Source of the DNA: Chara braunii
Taxonomy: Eukaryota; Streptophyta; Charophyceae; Charales; Characeae
Assembly: GCA_003427395.1 (NCBI GenBank)
Contig: BFEA01000280.1
Coordinates: forward strand, 871,096-906,172
DNA length: 35,077 nt
Reading direction: 5' to 3'
Both the position numbers and the translations under genes were made by a program. Positions 11,164 through 20,273 of the stretch are shown one piece after another. The notes under the pieces were generated by a model. It saw only the letters and a list, made by a program, of their open reading frames with translations, did not search any database and was not told where the DNA came from. Each line of letters starts with the position of its first letter. Positions within the stretch are counted from its first letter, which is position 1.

Positions 11164-11353
11164 CTTCCCGTGAGCGTACCATAAAGAAATGGAGTGGGAC
11201 CCAGACTCGACAAAACTCGGAGCGCAGTGAAAATCAGGGTCGACAAAAACAGCCTCGGAGGTACGGGTGGTTTAAACAAATAAAACAAAATCATTTCATC
11301 CGTGAAATAGATCGCGACTGCAATTTAACCCATATTCCATTTTTGTCATTCAG

Positions 11354-11410
<57 letters not shown>
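11354..11410. repeat. (CT)n microsatellite
   Basis: About 57 bases of CT dinucleotides just outside the right end of element E2. Confidence 0.95.
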
Positions 11411-11412
<2 letters not shown>

Positions 11413-11484
11413 CGCACAATTAGTCCAGTTGCTTTGGTTACCTTAGGGCTGCATTCCTCGTGTCCACGCGATAGACAATATGTA

Positions 11485-11635
11485 TATGTGTGCTAGGAAG
11501 CTATGTATGCATGAGTCCGTGGGCTGTGTATGTTCACAAGCCATGTTTTTTGTGTATGCCCAAAGGCTATGTATGCTCTGTGTAACTGTATAGCGAGATG
11601 TATATGCCTGAAGGCCATATATGTGCAGTACTATG
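11485..11635 (-). repeat. degenerate short tandem repeats
   Basis: Words of the form GGCTATGTATGC recur about every 18-38 bases with variation: AAGCTATGTATGC, GGCTGTGTATG, AGGCTATGTATGC, AGGCCATATATG. This appears to be the tail of the SINE-like unit that lies next to it on the minus strand. Confidence 0.6.
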
Positions 11636-11639
11636 TAGA

Positions 11640-12068
11640 GGGAACTATGTGTTTTTTGAAGAGATGACAGGCCAAGTTGGATAAGAACCCCCCCAAATCC
11701 CAAGCTAGACTCGAACCCGTGATCTATGACATGTGACCGGGAGGCTCTACCATATGAGCAACAATCACAAATGGCACCTATGTGTGATATGCTAGACTGA
11801 GGAAATCAACAAAACAACCATGACCAACAACGACAAGCAACCCACAAAGCATCGAGACCCGACGTACAACAATGTAGACAACCCTTGGGTAGTGTGAAGG
11901 CAGTGTCTGTAATAGCTTACCTCCTCAGCCCAAGGGGGTATGCAAGTGACGGTGTGTTATGTAGATGCCCTTCGGTGTCTCTGCGGGAAGGTGTGGAGTT
12001 ATGAACCCACACCCTCAGACTGCAATGCTCAGTGACAACCGGTGCCCTAACCACTGAGCCACGGGCCA
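11640..12068 (-). mobile_element. SINE-like unit with two tRNA-like modules
   Basis: On the minus strand the unit opens with a tRNA-like head at 12068-11989: a pol III A-box-like TGGCTCAGTGGTTAGGGC (12061-12044) and a B-box-like GGGTTCATAACTCC (12008-11995). About 300 bases further on is a second module at 11766-11698: A-box-like TGCTCATATGGTAGAGCC (11760-11743) and B-box-like GGGTTCGAGTCTAGC (11718-11704). I could not pair a full seven-base acceptor stem in the second module, and the first was not folded, so neither is called as a tRNA gene. tRNA-derived SINEs are a known class; membership here is inferred. Confidence 0.5.
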
Positions 12069-12080
12069 CTTGCAATGCTT

Positions 12081-12300
12081 TGTGGTTGGATGACGAATCA
12101 CCAACATCCTGCTCTCTGCCCTCACACTAGATGTACTCACTCGTCCTCCTTCTGCCCCCCTTGCCACCCTCCCTGCTACCTCCCTTGCCACATACGGATT
12201 GGGTGGATTCATTCTTCCCCACTTTCTGGTTGGATGACGAATCCCCACCATCTTGCTCTCTACCCTCACACTGGATGGACTTAGGGTCTGGTCACACACT
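12081..12300 (-). repeat. direct repeat and dispersed repeat block
   Basis: GGTTGGATGACGAATC with the following CTCTCTGCCCTCACACT occurs at 12081-12130 and again at 12226-12275. Between them, TCGTCCTCCTTCTGCCC and ATTGGGTGGATTCATTCTTC (12139-12219) recur at 12702-12762. The minus strand reads similar Arg/Gly/Pro-rich peptides in each copy, but no family is recognised. Confidence 0.65.
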
Positions 12301-12890
12301 TCGTTTTTTACAAAAACTCGAAAAAGTTTCTTGGATGTCGGCCCTGTGACATTTGCTCCGTAAAAGAAAATTCGGGTCCCACAAGCCGGATATTTGGGGG
12401 GCTTTTCCTACACATACGCCGAAACGGGCTGCACCACAATGCAAAGAACAACGGCGGACTGCTGGAAAAACAAAAGAAGTAAAATTCAAAACCAATGACT
12501 TTCAAGGGGAGGGGTAGTGGGTCGGGCGCTGTTGGAAATCTGTTCGCCCACACGGCGCAATTCGCTCCCGTGCTGCCACGCAGGAGGCAGAGAGAAGAAA
12601 CAGCCAGTTTATTTTCATGGCCTGCTCGCGGTGGAAACGCGGGGGACCCCTTTTTTCCCCGAAAGTACCCTTGGTATGAGTTGTGGGATCGGATCCTCAC
12701 TTGTCCTCCTTCTGCCCTCCTCGCCACCCTCCCTGCCACCGATTGGGTGGATTCATTCTTCTCCACTTTGCTGCCACTGGGTTTCCCCTTCGTGTTTACA
12801 TGGCCACCTTTACTGGTAGGCATCCTGTCATCCTGTCCCCCAACTATCCCATCCTCCGGCCTAGCATCCATGGTTGTGGACGACACTAGG
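12301..12890 (-). other. unassigned; holds a 192-codon open frame
   Basis: A minus-strand frame runs from 12886 to 12308. Its N-terminal third lies over the dispersed repeat seen at 12136-12225, and its C-terminal half is low-complexity Phe/Ser/Pro. A plus-strand frame of 157 codons overlaps it. I see no domain and treat it as a chance frame over repeat DNA. Confidence 0.3.
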
Positions 12891-12892
12891 TG

Positions 12893-13008
12893 CCCTGCGG
12901 TTAGTAGCAGGCCGGACTTGACTATTCACAGCCAGGAGGCTGCACTGTTAGTAGCAGGCCGGACTTGACTATTCGCAGCCAGGAGCCTGCGGTTAGTAGC
13001 AGGCCGGA
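12893..13008 (+). repeat. about 46-bp tandem repeat, 2.5 copies
   Basis: TTAGTAGCAGGCCGGA occurs at 12901, 12948 and 12993, with GACTTGACTATTC and GCAGCCAGGAG between copies. Confidence 0.9.
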
Positions 13009-13736
13009 AATGTTGATGTCCTTTTTGGGGTCTTAGAGCGGTGTAGAGGGGGTGAGAATGTGGAGCAGAAGGATGAGGTCATTCGTCGTAAGACCGACCG
13101 GTCGTTTAGGCGGTCACAAGAGGCAAAAAACGAACATCAGCGGTAGCCTGCAGAGGTCGTGCAGCGGTCGTTTTGGATGGCGCCCAGGGGTTTCTTCTTC
13201 AGGCAAAGTTTGAGTTCGAGAAATGGGAAAGTGGGGGGGCGTTTGGGAGGGGCGGAGGGTCAGCTGGTGGGGTCTGCAAAATGCGTTCCAAGACCACACG
13301 CCCTCCGGGCTGCACCTCCGTGCCCTGCGCCGTACACAGTTATGTGGAGGTCTTTGTTGGAGAATCTGACACTCAGAACCAGACGGTTAAAGTGAACTCC
13401 TGATAGCATCCATACAATTCCAACACATTTCATAGAGGTAGTCGTAGTTCAGTGGGGGCGTGCCCATGAGCGAGTCCAATTACCATGGTTCCACACTGGG
13501 GCCTTCCGATTATCCCGTCCATTTACCATGGGTCCATAGTCAATGTGTGGAACCATGCCACGGTCGTCAAACTCTGCGAATGGCGAGAAAGTGAGGAGCC
13601 AGGCCCTTCTATGGCCTACCGTAGTTTTATTTTGATTGACGGCGGGGGCCAGAGGCATTTCTGGGGGTCTGTCCGTTCCCGCTCGCGATCCATTTCTCAG
13701 GGGCTTGGCCTCCCCGAAAAGCAAATCGTGAACTCC
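13009..13736. other. unassigned sequence upstream of RPL12
   Basis: No gene recognised. It includes a near-palindromic GACCGACCGGTCG at 13092-13104. Open frames of 131-154 codons cross the 29-bp minisatellite on opposite strands and are not called. Confidence 0.4.
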
Positions 13737-13740
13737 CTCG

Positions 13741-13892
13741 TCTTTTTTGGGCAAAAGGGAGGACTCGTCTTGGCTTTTTCGGGCAAAATGGGCTTGGCTG
13801 GGCTTTTTCGGCCAAAAGGGACTCGGCTTGGCTTTTTCGGGCAAACGGGACTCGGCTTGGCTTTTTCGGGCAAAAGGGAGGCTTTTCGGCCC
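13741..13892 (+). repeat. 29-bp minisatellite, about five units
   Basis: CTTTTTCGGGCAAA-like units start near 13743, 13774, 13803, 13832 and 13861. The core is GGCTTGGCTTTTTCGGGC followed by AAAAGGGACTC. A period of 29 is not a multiple of three, so every frame stays open for a while; this explains the long frames on both strands here. Confidence 0.85.
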
Positions 13893-13904
13893 AAAGGATC
13901 AAGA

Positions 13905-14052
13905 TATCGGACGGTCGATCTGACATCCACTGCTCGAGAGTTTTCATAGCTCAGGTTCTGTTCATCCCCCGGACCCCTTGTTTGGAGGGCTGGCCTTTGA
14001 ACAGCGTGACCGTCAGATTTTCCGATCGGACGGTCGAGTGGAGATCCAGTGC
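13905..14052 (+). promoter_or_regulatory. duplicated CGGACGGTCGA motif upstream of RPL12
   Basis: ATATCGGACGGTCGATCTGA (13904-13923), followed by CATCCACTGC, and GATCGGACGGTCGAGTGGAG (14024-14043), followed by ATCCAGTGC, are two copies of one motif about 120 bases apart. They lie about 360 and 240 bases before the RPL12 start codon. The second also has an inverted partner: GACCGTC at 14008-14014 against GACGGTC at 14029-14035. A regulatory role is inferred from position only. Confidence 0.35.
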
Positions 14053-14106
14053 ATTTCAGCACAAGGGTTGTCCTGGCCGGAGTGTACCCGGGCCCAACGA
14101 TACCGC

Positions 14107-14267
14107 TTTTAGGGTTGGAGGTCTGTAGAGTTACCCTTCAGGTTTTTATGGAGTGGGAGCTACGTGTTTGGTCTTTCTTCCTCTCTTACCGTCGTCGGCC
14201 ATAGTGGCTGCCGCTCCTCTCCCTCGTCAAACCCTAGCCGCGACTTGTGTGACAAGCTTTAGCGAAG
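14107..14267 (+). promoter_or_regulatory. RPL12 core promoter and 5' leader
   Basis: A reverse telo-box, TTTTAGGGTT (14107-14116), and a forward telo-box, AAACCCTAG (14229-14237), flank a pyrimidine tract, CTTTCTTCCTCTCTTACC (14173-14190). Telo-boxes with pyrimidine-rich start regions are well known in plant ribosomal-protein and translation-factor genes, where they favour expression in dividing cells. I see no TATA box. Transcription probably starts in or near the pyrimidine tract, giving a leader of about 80-95 bases; this is inferred. Confidence 0.6.
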
Positions 14268-14768
14268 ATGCCGCCCAAGTTCGATCCCTCGCAGGTCGTC
14301 GAGGTTTTCGTCCGCGTGACGGGCGGAGAGGTGGGCGCGGCCTCCTCTCTCGCCCCGAAGATCGGTCCCCTCGGTCTCTCTCCAAAGAAGATTGGTGAAG
14401 ACATCGCCAAGGAGACGGCCAAGGAGTGGAAAGGTCTTCGTGTGACTGTCAAGCTCACCGTACAGAATCGACAGGCTAAGGTGTCAGTCGTTCCCAGTGC
14501 GGCTGCCCTCGTCATCAAGCATCTGAAGGAGCCCGAGAGAGACAGAAAGAAGCAGAAGAACATTAAGCACAACGGCAATCTCTCCATTGATGATGTCATC
14601 GAGATTGCAAGAACCATGAGGCCGAGGAGCATGGCGAAGGAAATGGCCGGCTGCGTCAAGGAGATCCTCGGCACGTGTGTCTCTGTCGGGTGCACAGTGG
14701 AGGGGGAAAGTCCCAAGGTCGTTCAGCAACAGATTGACGACGGAGAACTGGAAATTCCAGATGAGTAA
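14268..14768 (+). CDS. RPL12: 60S ribosomal protein L12 (uL11)
   Basis: uL11 of the large cytosolic ribosomal subunit. It binds the GTPase-associated centre of 28S rRNA at the base of the P-stalk and helps translation factors act on the ribosome. The 166-residue protein has the usual eukaryotic length. Family landmarks are in order: the [20 protein letters not shown] segment (15-34), [15 protein letters not shown] (36-50), [19 protein letters not shown] (54-72), [20 protein letters not shown] (74-93), NIKHNGN (98-104), [18 protein letters not shown] (109-126) and the [12 protein letters not shown] signature (135-146). The start is the first ATG after the telo-box leader, with A at -3. The reading frame is unbroken and has no intron, as in flowering-plant RPL12 genes. 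Promoter-type motifs upstream argue against a dead retrocopy. Nothing in the protein looks damaged. Confidence 0.98.
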   Translation: MPPKFDPSQVVEVFVRVTGGEVGAASSLAPKIGPLGLSPKKIGEDIAKETAKEWKGLRVTVKLTVQNRQAKVSVVPSAAALVIKHLKEPERDRKKQKNIKHNGNLSIDDVIEIARTMRPRSMAKEMAGCVKEILGTCVSVGCTVEGESPKVVQQQIDDGELEIPDE

Positions 14769-14782
14769 AGGGGTTGTCAGTT

Positions 14783-14812
14783 GGGGAGGGGGAGGGGATT
14801 TGGGGGGGGGGG
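14783..14812 (+). promoter_or_regulatory. G-quadruplex-forming tract in the RPL12 3' region
   Basis: Four G runs (GGGG, GGGGG, GGGG and a run of eleven) separated by A, A and ATTT start 15 bases after the stop codon, on the sense strand. This fits the classic G3+N1-7 quadruplex pattern and would be in the mRNA 3' UTR. The structure and any effect on mRNA are inferred. Confidence 0.6.
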
Positions 14813-15970
14813 ATGTGTGGAGAGGAAAGACGGGAAAAAACGTGTAGGAAATCGACGGAGGGGAATCGGTTACATAACCTCCTCCTGATGTGGCTTCAGT
14901 TCTTTTGTATATGATTCGACGAGATCTGCTGTTGCTGCCTCTTGAGGGAAAGAGGAGGGAGTAGAACGGCAGTGGACGAGAAGACCTGGGGAGCATTGAA
15001 GAGGAAGGGGGGGGTAAGTAATTGTTCTGTCTGTCAGGGTGGGCGACATGTATGTGACTGGCTAGACGAGGCGACACGTGGCTTGTTAATGCGGCTTGAT
15101 TCTTGACGAGGTGCGAGTCTACGGGAGAGGATGATGGCTGATGAGGCGCCCGTCTATGGGAGGATGATGGCTGATTGATGCTTGTGTGTTGCTTTGCGCA
15201 TGGAAAATGAGGTGATTAATGATTGACCTGTTGGTTTTTGGCGGCGATGAGAAGGAAGCTGGGACTCTTCTCTCAAGAGGAGGTCACGGATATGTCTACA
15301 CTTATGGCAGAGACGTGGGGGCGCGATGATAGCAGTGGTTAGTAGGGGAGAGGGGGGGGGGGGGGGGGAGGGCAAGATTTCTTGTAATTGATGACTTAAT
15401 TGGTCGGCTTATAGAACTGGAGACGTTGGATCGAGGAGAGAGGAGAGTTAATTGCTCGGAGCGCCAAGGAGAGCATTTGGTTGGAATTTTGGGGCCGTTA
15501 CCTTGTGTTGAAGCCTTGCGGAGAGAAGGTCGAAGAGGAGACAGAGAGGGAGAGGAGGGGAGTAGGGTTGACCCTTTGGAGGAGTGTCGATTGTCGGAAA
15601 ATTGCTTATGTTGATTTTCCACGTATTCAAATCCTGTCGGCGAGAAGTGGAGAGTGCACTTTTTTCTTCTGCGTTGAGTTTTCTGGTTTTCACATCTATG
15701 TGTTGTCGTCAGAGTCAAATACAAATCCATTAAAGAGCTGATTGGGTATTCCTGAAAGAATTGAAATTGCTCCATGTCGTTTTTGTTATGATTCTTCTCC
15801 TCATCCTGTCAGTTTCTTCTTGCCTCCGTCCTCGTCTGGGATTTTTATCAAACCCTATTTCGTGCTTTTGCTGAAAAAAAAAAATCGATTTTTTTTTTGC
15901 TTTTCGAATCTTAAAATTGTGTTTTTTTTTCCAACTCCCTCTAAATCGGTTTCTGAACCTGAGGTTTCCC
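14813..15970. other. RPL12 downstream region, no second gene seen
   Basis: Purine-rich on the + strand. It contains a 34-bp-scale direct repeat (GTCTACGGGAGAGGATGATGGCTGA, variant GTCTATGGGAGGATGATGGCTGA, 15116-15173) and a near-continuous G run at 15344-15371. The mRNA 3' end is probably in the first few hundred bases, but I cannot place the poly(A) site. A 197-codon minus-strand frame overlapping RPL12 is a shadow. Confidence 0.45.
15344..15371 (+). repeat. poly-G tract
   Basis: GGGGAGA is followed by about 17 consecutive G and then AGGG. It is a strong candidate for quadruplex formation and for sequencing or assembly error. Confidence 0.85.
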
Positions 15971-16027
15971 ATCTCCTCCTCCTCCTCCTCCTCTTTGAAC
16001 TAAAGCTAGACATGGTTTATAGGTTTG

Positions 16028-16140
16028 CTACACATGGCATTTGCTACACATGGCATGGGCGAAGGTTTGCTACACATGGCTTAAGAGGTTTGCTACACAT
16101 GGTCGAAGGTTTGCTGAAGGGTTTGCCTTACAATGGTTGA
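16028..16140 (+). repeat. short tandem repeat of TTTGCTACACATGG
   Basis: TTTGCTACACATGG or its variant starts at about 16023, 16040, 16066 and 16088, and again as AGGTTTGCTGAAGG and GGTTTGCCTTACAATGG. Spacing varies from 17 to 30 bases. Confidence 0.8.
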
Positions 16141-16400
16141 AGGTTGGGTACCTTTTTTTCAACGTGTACGTCCTCCATCGAATGGCGTTTTGCCGTGCGG
16201 TGAGGATGATGTATAGCTATGACGTCGGGGATACGAATCCTTCTGTCGTCAGAAATGTTTTCTTGGTCACTTTTGTCTAGTCTTCACGCGTTTCTCAAAA
16301 CTGAGGCTGCTATCTCAAGCACGCGAGTCTATATTCAACGTTCCCTGGTTCTATTACTCTTTTAACTTGTTTCTTATGTCTATTACAAATTGTTCAGCGT

Positions 16401-16510
16401 CTCACCGTCTTGTTGATCTTTACCTCACCGCGGTTAATTTACCTCACCGTCTTGTTGATCTTTACCTCACCGCGGTTAATTTACCCGTCTTGTTGATCTT
16501 TACCCAACCG
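16401..16510 (+). repeat. 42-bp tandem repeat, 2.6 copies
   Basis: CTCACCGTCTTGTTGATCTT at 16401 recurs at 16443 and, shortened, near 16484, each followed by TACC and, in the first two, TCACCGCGGTTAATTTAC. The first two copies are identical. Confidence 0.95.
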
Positions 16511-17748
16511 TTTCCGTAAAACATATGGGCTAGCTCTTCCACAAGTGCCTGCTCCTGCCTCGAAGCTCTTATATTTTTCCAAGTTCCCGTACCTCAACCC
16601 GGTTTGACGCGCTATCCACGCCTACTTAGTGCCAACCCTGCTTCGACCTACTCTTGTCTAGACCTACTCCTTTGTCCTTTTTCCTTTCATCCTCTCAACC
16701 TCATCTTGTCTAGACCTAGTCTGTTCTTTTCTCTTTGATGGTGCTGCTCTTTCCTCGACCGGGCCTCACAATATCGCCCTGGCCTTATCGTTCTTCTCTC
16801 TGTTCACCTTCTTATTACTTGACCTCGTCTTCATCTCCTCTCGCCACCATCCCCGCTTTCTCTTCTCTGCACTCCCATCTACACCTGAGCCCTACTGCGT
16901 GTCCATCAACCCTGCGCCTTTTTTCCGCTGTGCTTAACCTGCTCCCTCCTCGGCATCTATTGTCGTATACAGGTTCATTGGAGTTTACTTCCCTCTCCTA
17001 CTTATCACTTTTCAATCCACGACCTGATCACTTACCTCCCAACTCCCAACTCCCATCTTCGTCTCTCCTCCTGTAGTTGCACTGCATCTACCCCTACCTA
17101 TCCTTAAGTCGACCCCTACTTACGAATGCCTGCTCCTCGGTCACTAATTCTCTTTTGTCCTTTTCTCTGTTCTGTCAGTGTGCTTCTCATTGTGTCATCT
17201 CTGTGTGCTTTTCACTCAAATTTGTGATCTCAATCTGAACCAAGTAACCATTTCAACATGTCGAAATTCTCCAATCCTTTCGATCTGCTGTTTTCTCCTC
17301 ACTGTGTCGAACTTTATTTCGCTCCTAGTCTTGATCTCTGCTTCAATCCTCTGAACTCCATCTTTTGTCAAACTCGGCTTCTCGTCTTTTCCTTTTCAAG
17401 CTCGCATTCCACTCTGTTCTTTGTTAAGCTTACGCTCTCATCTCTTATAGGGTTTAATACTCATGCGTTGTTCCGTTTTTGGAAGCTCTCTCTTCTCCAC
17501 GATGAGCTGGAGTGTTTGTTATGATGATGGATTACCCTTCTCTCGTGTGTGCCTGTACGCCTTATCTGTATTTGTAGTCTTTCTTTTTCCCTATTTTGTT
17601 GGAGATTTGAATTTGTTCACATCGCTATCGCTATCGCTGTGGCTGTGCTAATCAATCTTCTTCAGGCTCTGATTGCCAAGAGACTTGTGAAAAACTGGGC
17701 TCTCAATTGAGCTTCTTTTATTCTCTTACGACTCTCGAAATCTGTAAG
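16511..17748. other. pyrimidine-rich gene-free sequence
   Basis: Strongly C/T-rich on the + strand for over a kilobase, with scattered TCTAGACCTA words near 16650-16715. Open frames are Ser/Leu/Phe/Pro-rich and follow from composition. No gene, RNA or element recognised. Confidence 0.45.
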
Positions 17749-17856
17749 ACTATCGTCATCACCCGGATAAGACTCGCGGCCATTGTAGCTGACTGTGTTT
17801 CGGGCAACATTCAGTCTACATTCGACGAAAGATAATAAGCGGCAGTCTATTCGTAT
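17749..17856. mobile_element. diverged MITE copy
   Basis: ACTATCGTCATCACCCGGATAAGAC at the left faces ACCGTCTTCATACGAATAGAC (reverse complement of the right end). The core GCGGCCATTGTAGCTGACTGTG resembles the family core CATTATAGCTGTATT. It is degenerate. Confidence 0.5.
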
Positions 17857-18167
17857 GAAGACGGTTGCCAAAGAACTACACGTGCACATCTTGTAAGCAT
17901 TATTTCGTGCAATTTCCATGTCGATTGTCCCCTCGCTGGTGGTCGGTTTCCTCTTGCCCCCGAACAGAACGCACCCCTGATCCTTACTCTCTGTATACAA
18001 GTGGTAACTGCAGTTTGATACAGTCGTATTGAGCATGCCGGTGGTGAAGATGTATCTTAGCAGTGTCTAGGTGTTTCTTTGCCTCTCTGCGAAGTCCGAC
18101 TGGTATGTCTGTACGTGTTGTTGTTTCTCTGTCATCGATTCCCGTTGACGCATGTATATAATTGTAC
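17857..18167. other. unassigned sequence between two MITEs
   Basis: No gene or RNA recognised in it. Confidence 0.4.
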
Positions 18168-18276
18168 TACCGTCCTTCCTCGAACTTAACGCACCCTAAA
18201 AAGAAATGTATACAAGCTATATTTCCCGCCCAATACAGCCAAAATGAGGGTGCGTTGTGTTCGGGGGAAGACGGTA
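18168..18276. mobile_element. MITE copy, 109 bp
   Basis: TACCGTCCTTCCTCGAAC at the left pairs with GTTCGGGGGAAGACGGTA at the right, with AACGCACCC and GGGTGCGTT just inside. Length and TA ends match the copy at 3281. Confidence 0.8.
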
Positions 18277-18659
18277 GTCGGAGCAGATTTTTTGTTGCTC
18301 CCTGTTTTTTTTTTTTCCTCCCAGGAAAGGTTTATTTTTCCCCAGATTTTCCGCTACGTCCTTAATTTTGCACAAGGGCCATGCTAATCATCTTCCTGCG
18401 TTGGTTGGCGCTTCTCTGCTCAACGCCTCGGCGGCTGTGTACGGAGGGCAATTGCGCTGTTACAGCATCTGTATCATTTGCGTCTATGTTTTTCACCCCT
18501 GTTTCATCATTTTGGGGGTCTAGTAATATGTCCCTGTCACATCCTTTGCGTTTTTATTTTGTTTTCCGCGTTTTTATTTCGTTTCAATCCTTTGCTCTTG
18601 GATTCTCGGACTAGGTTTTCCTGCTGCAGCTATGGAATTGATGAGCCTTCTTGTCAACG
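18277..18659. other. unassigned sequence
   Basis: T-rich. I see no gene or element. Confidence 0.4.
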
Positions 18660-18845
18660 CCTGATCGGCATGATCATGACACACGAGAGAGAGGTCGGTG
18701 ATATAGCTCTGGTGCCGAGTAGGTTGCCTTGACTACGCCATTGCGCGCCTCTCCTGACCGGCATGGTCATGACACACGAGAGAGAGGTCGATGATATAGC
18801 TCTGCTGACGAGTAGGTTGCCTTGCCTACGCCATTGCGCGCGTCT
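18660..18845 (+). repeat. 93-bp tandem duplication
   Basis: CCTGATCGGCATGATCATGACA at 18660 recurs as CCTGACCGGCATGGTCATGACA at 18753. The remainder (GAGAGAGAGGTCG, GATATAGCTCTG, GAGTAGGTTGCCTTG, CTACGCCATTGCGCGC) follows in the same order in both. Confidence 0.95.
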
Positions 18846-19428
18846 GCCACTCGCTTATGTCTCTGTGAATCAAGCTCGTTTCTGAGTGATGATTCGTTAA
18901 TTAGCAAGTCATTGAACACCAGTGCTCGTATCTGTGTAAACCATCTTTCCCCCCCAAATTCCCCTCTATCCTGGGTGTGTTGTCTGCTCCCTGAGGTGAC
19001 TTTTCCTTCCCTATCCCTACTGGTTATCCCCACATTCCTGGTCGCTCTCCGCGCGCTCTCTCCCTTACGCTAGGTGTTGTTCTATGTGCCCTAAATTGTG
19101 CCAGCTTGATCTTCCCCCTTATCTGTTTGCGCCGTCCTCTGCTCGGTTCTCGACCTTGTAGTTTTCTCTTATCGTCGTCCTTTCCGTGGCTCTGCCGTAG
19201 TTCCCCCATTGGTGCTTCATCTCCCCCAATACGCCCCTCATTGCGCGGGTGTAGCTGTACCCGGTTTGCCGCTCCTGTTCCCTTCGTTCTTGCTGCATGT
19301 GCATGCCCCCTCCCCCCTCCCCCCGTCGTTCGCGCTCCGCCCTCTCTACTGTTGTGCTCCGCCCTCTCTGGTGTTGTGCTCTGCCCCGTCCTGAACTCCC
19401 CGTACTGTCCTTGCCGGAATATGCGCGG
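18846..19428. other. unassigned pyrimidine-rich sequence
   Basis: No gene recognised. The 19290-19400 part is C-rich with two close copies of TCCGCCCTCTCT. A 141-codon minus-strand frame (19449-19024) is Arg/Gly/Thr-rich by composition and not called. Confidence 0.4.
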
Positions 19429-19540
19429 CATTGTAGCTGTATTTGGCACAATTGTCAGTCTAGATACCGGAGATAATGACCCTGCATTGTAGCTGTATTT
19501 GGTGCAATTGTCAGTCTAGATGCCGGAGATCATGACCCTG
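19429..19540 (+). repeat. 56-bp tandem repeat derived from a MITE core
   Basis: CATTGTAGCTGTATTTGGCA at 19429 recurs as CATTGTAGCTGTATTTGGTG at 19485. Both continue with CAATTGTCAGTCTAGAT, CCGGAGAT and ATGACCCTG. The unit resembles half of the MITE (CATTATAGCTGTATTTGGGG then CAGTCTAGATAC). Confidence 0.85.
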
Positions 19541-19805
19541 CATTCTCGTCGCGTTTGAAGTGGACGTCTGCGCTCGTAACGTGCTCAGTTCCTACATCTC
19601 CTTCCCCCGCCATTGCCTCTTATCCAGCAGTCGGACGGGTGAGGTGTTGTTTTCACTTTTTAGTGTTTCCACTTTTAGGTCGAGTTTGTCGAGTGAACAT
19701 CTTGAACACTTTTGGTACTTCCGTAAATGAAGTTGATCGATGCTTGTTGATGTTCCCCCTTCGTCGCCGTCTGTCTGACCATAATATTCACGTGGGAATT
19801 TAGTG

Positions 19806-19866
19806 CACGGTCATTATGGCTGAACTTAGGGCATCTATCAGTCTAGATACAGTGACAAAATGCCGT
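19806..19866. mobile_element. partial MITE core without ends
   Basis: ACGGTCATTATGGCTGAACTTAGGGCATCTATCAGTCTAGATACAG-like sequence matches the family core, but the CCTTCTTCCCCC termini are missing. Confidence 0.55.
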
Positions 19867-19985
19867 GTTTTTTTGGGGGGGGGGCTGCATTTGGCGCAAC
19901 TTCTTTCTCTGACGTTCCGTACGTCTGTCAATTTTTACCCCTCCCCCGAACTTAGCCGCCTTGATAAACGGTAATTAACAGTCGC

Positions 19986-20079
19986 TACCTTCTACGCGCG
20001 AATGGAGTTCATGGTCGTTATGACTGTATTTGGGGCATACGGTGATACTGACTGTGCGTTCTATGCGGGTGGAGACGGG
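19986..20079. mobile_element. MITE copy, decayed ends
   Basis: TACCTTCTACGCGCGAATGG at the left is opposed by GCGTTCTATGCGGGTGGAGA at the right. The core GTCGTTATGACTGTATTTGGGG matches the family. Confidence 0.6.
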
Positions 20080-20197
20080 AGGAAATGTAATACCCTTCAC
20101 TTTTCCATGTCAGCCGTTTGAAAAAGTCAGTGAGGGGATCACCCTATGTGGAGAACAGGAATCCTCCAATTTCCCTTGTCACTCGTTTGAAAAGACC

Positions 20198-20199
<2 letters not shown>

Positions 20200-20273
<74 letters not shown>

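Larger units (their letters stand above)
10426..11271. mobile_element. TTAA/TIR element, copy E2 (846 bp)
   Basis: The left end ACCACCAGTACCTCCG matches the reverse complement of the right end (ACCACCCGTACCTCCG) at 15 of 16 positions. TTAA follows the right end at 11272-11275; the left flank has TTGT, perhaps a mutated TTAA. An ACAAAACTCGGAG word near the right end is shared with copies E1 and E7. The interior holds three diverged tandem units and long T runs but no transposase. Confidence 0.65.

Noticed and set aside
11698-12068. Two functional tRNA genes
   Set aside because: A- and B-box-like motifs are present, but the second module does not form a seven-base acceptor stem with a T stem and the first was not shown to fold, so both are treated as SINE-type relics.
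12308-12968. 192-codon minus-strand frame and 157-codon plus-strand frame
   Set aside because: They overlap each other, lie partly over a dispersed repeat and have no domain.
12893-13008. CRISPR-like direct repeats
   Set aside because: The repeats are contiguous tandem units without unique spacers, in a eukaryotic genome.
13449-14062. Long frames on both strands across 13741-13892
   Set aside because: A 29-bp minisatellite without stop codons in any phase produces them.
14234-15077. 160- and 197-codon minus-strand frames opposite RPL12
   Set aside because: Shadows of the strongly biased RPL12 coding strand and the G-rich 3' region.
15302-15775. 157-codon minus-strand frame downstream of RPL12
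   Set aside because: Pro/Ser-rich low complexity over a poly-G tract, with no recognisable domain.
18822-19073. 83-codon frame in pyrimidine-rich DNA (and similar frames at 16735, 17258 and 19106)
   Set aside because: Ser/Leu/Pro/Phe-rich peptides are expected from C/T-rich sequence; no domain or splice structure supports them.
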